Of a stretch of DNA of 64,000 bases, positions 57,525 through 64,000 are shown piece after piece. Position 1 is the stretch's first letter. Each line of letters opens with the position of its first letter. Position numbers and translations under genes: made by a program. The DNA comes from Spisula solida. Lineage: Eukaryota > Mollusca > Bivalvia > Venerida > Mactridae. The stretch covers positions 19,319,501 through 19,383,500 of the forward strand of contig OX365944.1 in NCBI GenBank assembly GCA_947247005.1. Reading direction: 5' to 3'. The notes under the pieces are model-generated. The model was not told where the DNA came from, did not search any database, and worked only from the letters and a program-made list of their open reading frames with translations.

Positions 57525-58312
57525 TATGCATAGTTCCAACTACTCGCATGCCGTTCCAATTCCTCACAATGGTTCCAATTCCTCACACGGTTCTAATTCC
57601 TCACATACATGATTCCAATTCCTCACATGGTTCCAATTCCTCACATGCATGGTTCCAATTCCTCACATGCATGGTTCTAATTCCTCATATGGTTCCGATT
57701 CCTCACATGGTTCCGAGTTCTCGCATGGTTCCGATTTCTCGCATGGTTCCAATTCCTCACATACATGATTTCAATTCCTCACATGGTTCCAATCCCTCGC
57801 ATGGTTCCAATTCCTCACATGCATGGTTCCAATTCTTCATATGGTTCCAATTCCTCACATGGTTCCGATTCCTCACATGGTTCCGATTTCTCGCATGGTT
57901 CCGATTTCTCGCATGGTTCCAATTCCTCACATGGTTCAAATTACTCACATGGTTCCAATTCCTCACAATGGTTCCAATTCCTCACATGGTTCCAATTCCT
58001 CACATGGTTCCAATTCCTCGCATGGTTCAATTCCTCGCATGGTTCCAATTCCTCGCCTTGTTCCAATTCCTCACATGGTTTCAATTCCCCACATGCATGG
58101 TTCCAATTCCTCACATTGTTCTAAGTCCTCGAATCGTTCCAATTCCTCACATGGTTCCAAGTCCTTGCCTTGTTCCAATTCTACGCATGGTTCCAATTCC
58201 TCACATGCATGGTTCCAATTCCTCACATGGTTCCAAGTCCTTGCCTTGTTCCAATTCTACGCATGGTTCCAATTCCTCACATGCATGGTTCCAATTTCTC
58301 ACATGCATATCC
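57525..58312. repeat. 18-bp minisatellite in segment B, about 42 units
   Basis: The same unit as in A and C, but with irregular insertions such as an extra catg (cacatgcatggttcc) that shift the register, so the long open frame here jumps between repeat readings. It is followed by a diverged version of the shared flank (gagaaagtagaagatgtacg...ctacagtaagtgact). Confidence 0.93.
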
Positions 58313-58530
58313 GAGAAAGTAGAAGATGTACGCCACTTGCCTGTCCTTTCTACAGTAAGTGACTTTAATGTAATGTCAAACAATTACGTCTTTGTCTTGG
58401 GGTACTAACTGATCCAGTTTGAGGTGAATAACATGCGAAGTCGGTGAATTTTTGGACGTCCCCATGTCGCCTTAACCGGATAGTCTTCTAAAAATAGAAA
58501 CGACATAGTCATTACAATTAGGCTCCCAGG

Positions 58531-60129
58531 GAAGGCAGGCTAAATCCATCTGTGCTGCCTCTTAAATAAAGTCTTTATGATGATGCTGGTTATTATTATT
58601 TATATCAATATTACTAGTATTTATATTATTATTATTATTATTACAGGGCCAAGGATGGAGAATGCTTGTTTTTGACTGATGTATAAGATAAAGCTATGTT
58701 CTATTATAGCGGACTATACGTTGGGCGAAGATCCGGTTTATGGTAACACCTGTGCACATGGTTTGGTCATAGTTTGAATTCACTAATGGATCTAAAAATT
58801 TGTGTTAAAATCCCGCACTGAAGCAAAGATACTAGAAAATGGCTGCCAATAGAATAACAAAAAAATTTAAATGCGATATTCGGTAGCTCATAAATTTTCT
58901 TTTATTTTTTAATGATGTTTAAAAATATTCCAAAAACTAGCGTAGGCCCCTGTCTAGAAAAGAAAAGATAATAATTATCAGTTTTCCATGGTTGCACAGC
59001 AACCAATCTTTTATATGGGGAGGGCTATTTCCTAAATGTTTGGACACAAAAAAGGCAGCCATTTTTTTGCCCGCTTCGGAAGGAAATTTTAACATTTTCA
59101 ATGCATAAACGATGCTACAAACTGTTATGAGACACATGATTACTCTGAGATAACGAAGTCAGTCGAGCGGGAATCGTTCATATGCGCGAAATATCAACCA
59201 ATCTTAAGAAAATATAATAAAAAAGACACATGTTTCGGTTATTTCCCATCGCAAAGTTTGCAATACAATTAATTAAAGTCCGTTTCGGGTATTTACAAAT
59301 CTGGACCGGACGGTGATAATCCACATCGTAGTTGTAGGTTATTGTAAAGAAAGTAAAACAAATGCATTTTCGTAATTCCTCGCCGAGATGTAATAAAAAT
59401 CCCTCCAAAATCGTCAAAAAATATTCGCGGTATAAAGGTCGCGAAAACTAATTACATGTTGTTGTTGTCGTCGTTATTGGATACAATAAAACCCGTAATT
59501 TTCCGTCTAAAACTCTTTTATGTTGTGACGATTTGCAGGGTTTATTTAACAAAAAAAGGTGATTAAGATTAAAGATGTTTGATATTTAATCGTAATATGA
59601 TTAATTGAAATGAAAGTAGCCTTTTCTTTTGAACAAAAGTACTATCTGGTATGCTCATGCAACCCATTAAAAAAAGGTAAAATATCAAATAAGGCCTATT
59701 TGAAATCAGTTGTTATCTGTGTTTATATCTAATTATTCATTTTTAAATTAGTTACCCCTGAATTAAGTAGACCTAGAATTAAACAAATTGAAAAACGTGT
59801 ATTATCCACAGACAGATATATTTTCATTTTGATCGGGCTGACAAATGTTCATTCGGACTGACAAACGATAGCAGGTTTGTATCGTCTTTCGTTACTTTGT
59901 ATCCAATATTTCGTATCAAACCGCTATCGAGCGCTTTCTTGTGCAACGAACCGCTTCGATAGGTTGCATAGACGTAGGAAAGCGCTCGGTAGCGCCTTTA
60001 GAAACGGCTTGCTCCAGATTCGTAACTTCGTAACCAAACAATTTTTGTGAAGTTATGCATCACCAAAAAATCCAGTACTAGATGAGCATGTTACAAATAA
60101 TGTAGGACAAAGTCCGCTAAAAATATGCT
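58531..60129. other. Unique spacer between segments B and C
   Basis: No supported gene; the frames at 58937-59137 and 59178-59417 (minus) have no recognisable domain. A hairpin (cgctatcgagcgctttc, 59922-59938; its near-complement 59978-59994) has 16 of 17 pairs. This 1.6 kb interrupts the otherwise head-to-tail array. Confidence 0.5.
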
Positions 60130-60327
60130 GTGCATTAGTTCATATTATATTCATGTGCAGAAAAATACCAATGTTTCAACAATATGCAGTTTTGTACACT
60201 TTTGTTTTGCGCTTTATTGCATACAATACGAAGATCTACTAGATCTATTACGATAATTATGATTGTAACATATTTGAAGCTTTACCTTGCAAAATATCGG
60301 GCATTTTTCGGAGAGAAAAAGGCGACT

Positions 60328-60361
60328 ATTGGGTGTTCAAAATGATTCAAGAACACCCATT
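60328..60361 (-). promoter_or_regulatory. Stem-loop across the stop codon, copy C
   Basis: The arms attgggtgttc (60328-60338) and gaacacccatt (60351-60361) pair for 9 bp, with one mismatch near the base. The position relative to the ORF stop is the same as in A and B. Confidence 0.45.
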
Positions 60362-60741
60362 GTATCGCTGTCATCGAACACAACATCTCTCATATCACCT
60401 CCTACGTCATCTCTAGCTGCTGGAAGATCCTGTTGTCGTCTGCCTTTCTGCTTTCTCGTCTTCCTGTTGTTGGCGGGTTTTGGAAGTTCCTTAACATCAA
60501 ATACTTGACTTCTGCTTGAGTTCGGTACGTTAGGATGGAACAACATAATGTCGTCTGCATTAGCAGCAAATGTCGCACTAGATGAGCGATAAACTCTGGA
60601 AACGAATATTTCGTCTGCTACATCTTTTCTAACATCAGCTTCTATGGGGGCAGCTTCCTTGTCTCCCAGAATACAGCAAAGTCTCTTGCAAAACTGTCGG
60701 AAACGTGTAAGCTTTGGCGTTCTAACTTTATTGGCAGCCAT
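60337..60741 (-). CDS. Unrecognised 134-aa protein, tandem copy C
   Basis: It starts at the conserved ATG at 60741, with no indels relative to A or B. Replacements relative to A include D27/K28 for N/E, a D for V and an A for S near 40-42, N for K near 74, G for S in the basic stretch, and V and M near the C-terminus. Silent changes include a run of three adjacent codons (Ala-Asp-Val). The flanking segment has lost about 20 bases near 60961 relative to A, so absence of indels in the ORF stands out. Function is unknown; if translated it would be soluble, basic in the middle and acidic at the end. Confidence 0.5.
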   Translation of the reverse strand: MAANKVRTPKLTRFRQFCKRLCCILGDKEAAPIEADVRKDVADEIFVSRVYRSSSATFAANADDIMLFHPNVPNSSRSQVFDVKELPKPANNRKTRKQKGRRQQDLPAARDDVGGDMRDVVFDDSDTMGVLESF

Positions 60742-60770
60742 ATTTATGTACGTAAAATCACTAAGTAACA

Positions 60771-60810
60771 ACGTCACGTGACGTCATACAAGCAGTCACG
60801 TGATGACGTT
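60771..60810 (-). promoter_or_regulatory. CRE/E-box palindrome upstream of ORF copy C
   Basis: acgtcacgtgacgt (60771-60784) is identical to copy A, with the CRE and the second CACGTG also kept. It lies 30-69 bp before the ATG. Confidence 0.5.
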
Positions 60811-61589
60811 ATGTCCTTTGCGCATGTCATACTCTCTAAACGGGATACGAACTGACTTAATTTGTAACATTTGCGTTAAACATCCTTTTTTGCTATTAGT
60901 ACAGTACCCCCATTTCACCAAGGATATGTTTTGTCCCGAGAATCTCCGTTTCTGATTTGGTCGAAAGTCGGGAACGGTGGAGATGTTTGGTGGAGATCTA
61001 ACCCGATAGCCTCGGTCCGGTGAGGTTGTAGTGACGAAAAAGTATTCGGCAATGTACAGTTTTCCAAAACAATATGTGTTGCTTTATATAAGGAAGATCG
61101 TTTAATCCAAATACCGCTTATGTTCGGCATCCTGTTGCAACATGTGTCCACAGGCGCCTACATTCGGAGATAGGCCTCCGAGCATCCTCTCTAGACCAAA
61201 AAACACGCGAAAGTTGTTCACCTGCGCCCGCTAAACGGGTCGTGTACGTACAAGATCTTGCGCTCCAAAAACACTCTCATTGACAGGGAATTAATCAGGT
61301 TCATAAAGTGGTCGATTGAAGGCCAATAAGAACGACAACCATTATCAAAAAGGTTCATCGGTCGGGAACTTGTGACAACCGGTCCAAAGTGGACAATTCA
61401 TAAAAAGTTGGGGTACAAGTTACCCAGATCGGGACGATCATAAAACGTTTAGGGTATAACTTGCATTGACGATTGTCGGAATACAGTTAAATAGGCCGGT
61501 CGTGTTGGGGGTTGTGTGTAACGAATTGTTTATTCTTTTCACTTATTTACCATTTAATTTTGTCTTTATGCCCAGTCACAACCAATTAA

Positions 61590-61765
61590 CCGGCTCCTCG
61601 ATAGCTTAGTGGTTTAAGGTTCGCTTCGAGTACCGGAGGTCTCGGGTTCGATCCCTGGCCGCGTTATACCAAAGACGAAATAAAAATAGTACCAGAAATT
61701 CTCTTGATAGACGCTCAGCATAAAAGGGAAACTGGCTTCTCTTCTCTCATACCCTCGTGGCGATG
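61590..61765 (+). repeat. tRNA-derived SINE, family 2, copy in segment C
   Basis: Near-identical to the copy at 50941 and at the equivalent position, so it was inserted before A and C separated and after B split off, or was lost from B. Confidence 0.8.
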
Positions 61766-62027
61766 GTTAACATCAGGAATGAGTTGTCGATAGTGATTAA
61801 TATAAGTTGGAAAAACTTGTTTCGCAATCGACCTTAAATAGATTAGTATAAACTAACCCATTAAGCAGATCGTCCTTTTGGGAGGTTAGGGTCGCTACAT
61901 TTTCCCAGAACATGGGAAGGAAATCCGTACGGAGGCGGTACCCATCACGTACTGATTCTCAATTTTTTCCAGTTTTTTGTACAAGTAGACAGCACGTCCT
62001 TGCACGTACGTCGGGAACGTGAACGCG

Positions 62028-62150
62028 TTCTGGCACCGGTACCCTCTCTGCTCGATACAGATGACTGGCACCGGTACCCTCTCTGTATACTTGCAATCAA
62101 ATTGATCGTATTCTATAGCTTTACGAGCAGAGAGGGTACCGGTGCCAGAA
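62028..62150. repeat. 27-bp perfect inverted repeat and ggtaccggtgcc motif cluster
   Basis: The arm 62028-62054 (contains ctggcaccggtaccctctct) and its exact reverse complement 62124-62150 enclose 69 bp. More copies of gagagggtaccg(g/a)tgcc lie at 62068-62090, 62152-62170 and 62545-62610 in either orientation. Absent from A and B. It is non-coding. Confidence 0.8.
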
Positions 62151-62159
62151 CTGAGAGGG

Positions 62160-63225
62160 TACCGATGCCGAGTCTAAACCGAAAGAAGGGTGTTTTTTAA
62201 GAAATATGATGGAAGTTACCGAATAAAAGGCTTTTAGGGGCAAGATATGATCAACGGCTTTACGTCTAAGGTACTAGATATTTGCTATATTGAAGAAAAG
62301 TCGCATTTAAGCTTCATAAACATGGCTTGATGTTCATTCGCACAACGACCCTCGGTCAACATTCCAGCCACGCCAGAACTTGTGAAAAATGATAGAACTA
62401 TTTTAACAACAGGAACACAATGGCTAATCATCGGGGGGTTCCGTGGGCTATCGATTTTTATGCATAAACCGGTATTTTGGACAAAAAAATGATTTTCTTA
62501 CCTCTCCTGTGGATCTTCGTCAATCGGACTCATTGTTTTGCACTGAGAGAGACCGGTGCCAGCACTGAGAGGGTACCGATATATCATTTTGCACTGAGAG
62601 GGTACCGATACGGTTATACACCGTGGGATTGGACTTGGGCATTTTGCCTTGTTGTATGTTTTATGTTCCTGTGCTCGTTTGGTTCAGTAGGGCATTGTGC
62701 TTTGTGTGTTTTTAATATTTTCTGTACTTGGCTGGTTAAGTTGAGTGCTGCCTTCTGTGTCTGACTTAATATAATCATTTTGGGATCGGCCTGTAATCGG
62801 TGCACCATAAATCAACAAGATTCACAAAACTTTAGATCGACTGTGCGTTTATGACGTCGTTTCCGGTACAAATTATGTCGGAATGGAATCAAGAAATGTT
62901 CTGTCAATTGCATTTCATTTGAGTCCCTTGTTTACTAGTATTCATAATACAATCTGAACAAGACTTCATTGTCGCAAAAACACGAAAAATCTGTGTTTGA
63001 CGTTTTTTATTGGAATATAATTGCATTTTAAGAAATGTAAATACAGTAGCAATGTTTCCAGAAATATCTCGAGTCCTTGAAAATGACTAAGAAATATTTC
63101 TTATGTCCATCACGAATGACCTCTCACTGACTAAACCACTTCATGAATTCTAAGTTATGGACCATTTTAATAAGTACTATAGAAAGTTCCATGATATAAT
63201 ATCAGGGTGAAGTTTCACGCTTTCC
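62160..63225. other. Segment C interior, no gene supported
   Basis: The right half aligns with A (53.0-53.65 kb). Frames conserved with A at 62477-62808 are open on both strands with repeat-like composition and have no counterpart in B. Confidence 0.5.
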
Positions 63226-63227
63226 TG

Positions 63228-63585
63228 TGCATGGTTCCAATTCCTCACATTATTCCAATTCCCCACATGGTTCCAATTCCTCACATGTATGGTTCCAATT
63301 CCTCGCACGGTTCCAATCCCTCACATGGTTCCAATCCCTCATATGGTTCCAATTCCTCACATGGTTCCAATGCCTCGCATGGTTCCAATCCATCACATGG
63401 TTCCAATTCCTCGCATGGTTCCAATGCCTCGCATGGTTCCAATCCCTCACATGGTTCCAATTCCTCGCATGGTTCCAATTCCTCGCATGGTTCCAATGCC
63501 TCGCATGGTTCCAATCCCTCACATGGTTCCAATTCCTCGCATGCTTCCAATTCCTCGCATGGTTCAACTTCCTCACATGCATATC
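63228..63585. repeat. 18-bp minisatellite in segment C, about 20 units
   Basis: A regular array of gcatggttccaattcctc units with att/tgc/ccc variants arranged in small runs. The same downstream flank (catatccgatgaaatagaag) as A follows. All frames are open, as in A. Confidence 0.93.
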
Positions 63586-64000
63586 CGATGAAATAGAAGC
63601 TGTACGCCACTTTCCTGTGCTTTCTAAAGTAAGTGATGTCTATATAATATCTTGGAGTAACAACTGATCCAGTTTGATGTGAATGACGGGCGTAGTCGGT
63701 GAATATCTGGACGTCCCATTGCCTTAACCGGTTAGTCTTCTGAAAATAGAAACGACATGGACATTACAAGTAGGCTCGCGACAACCATGACGACGACCAC
63801 GACGACGATTATTATTTTTATTATTAAAGGACCAAGAATGGTGCATGCTTTTTTGACTGATGTATAAGATAAAGATGTTTGAATAGTAGAATAAGCAGTA
63901 CACATGTCGTACTAACGAGCATGAGACGGATACAAATACAAATACTTAGTAATATGTTCAATATATACAACTGTAAATAAACTGTAAAGTGTGATGGTTA

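Larger units (their letters stand above)
54290..58530. repeat. Tandem segment B of the three-copy family
   Basis: It has the same block order as A, beginning directly at A's end. It lacks the SINE, carries a private 714-bp TIR element (55930-56643) and has the longest 18-bp array. Point differences from A and C are more frequent than between A and C, so B is the oldest branch or evolved fastest. Confidence 0.85.
60130..64000. repeat. Tandem segment C of the three-copy family (runs to the window edge)
   Basis: The block order is as in A, including the SINE at the same place (61590). It lacks A's 51.4-52.9 kb block and has instead a private cluster of gagagggtaccggtgccag motifs. The tail (accacgacgacgattatt...actgtaaataaactgtaaag) reaches the window end and matches the A/B junction, so another copy may follow. 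Confidence 0.85.

Noticed and set aside
57491..58408. 305-codon ORF across the 18-bp array of segment B
   Set aside because: The reading jumps between three hexapeptide registers at small insertions, so the frame is not conserved with A or C. It is treated as non-coding unless splicing is shown.

Overview
The window is animal nuclear DNA. It is AT-rich and intergenic, with no operons, Shine-Dalgarno-type spacing or dense coding, and with many transposons, tRNA-derived SINEs and minisatellites. A mollusc, probably a bivalve, fits best. The main clue is an element near 44.6-45.4 kb that starts 'caagagggc...gctcacctgag', ends '...ctcaggtgagc' and carries degenerate repeated modules, an architecture I associate with bivalve genomes. 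The lineage is an inference from repeats, not from a marker gene.

Layout. 1-13.7 kb: gene-poor DNA with a decayed mariner transposon (3.4-4.8 kb), SINE heads, hairpin MITEs (8.0-8.4 kb), and a 1.3-kb tandem duplication (8.3-10.9 kb) that leads into an 85-bp minisatellite. 13.7-15.2 kb: a 20-bp minisatellite of about 75 units. 16-25.5 kb: two copies of a MITE, two SINE families and two Harbinger-like elements joined head to tail; one of these keeps a 58-codon transposase-like ORF. 27.4-28.8 kb: a degenerate satellite with a period of about 21 bp. 33.0-43.5 kb: a complete Ty3/gypsy LTR retrotransposon. Its two 731-bp LTRs look identical, and it has a 4-bp target duplication, a PNMA-type gag, a U-UUA-AAC -1 frameshift site before protease, and RT-RNase H-integrase. 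A second frame change inside protease may disable it. 44.6-45.4 kb: the bivalve-type modular element. 45.6-46.0 kb: a single-exon candidate gene for a two-helix membrane protein on the minus strand. 47.4-48.5 kb: a 52-bp satellite with a 520-bp higher-order repeat.

49.4 kb to the end: three diverged copies of a 4-5-kb segment (A about 49.4-54.3, B about 54.3-58.5, C about 60.1 to beyond the edge). Each carries an intact 134-aa minus-strand ORF of no family I recognise, a CRE/E-box palindrome just upstream of the ATG, a stem-loop across the stop codon, and a downstream 18-bp minisatellite of different length. Segments around the ORF have gained SINE, TIR-element and indel differences, while the ORF has none. 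This tandem family is the best candidate here for something undescribed.

All percentages, counts and alignments were made by eye. No database or folding program was used.
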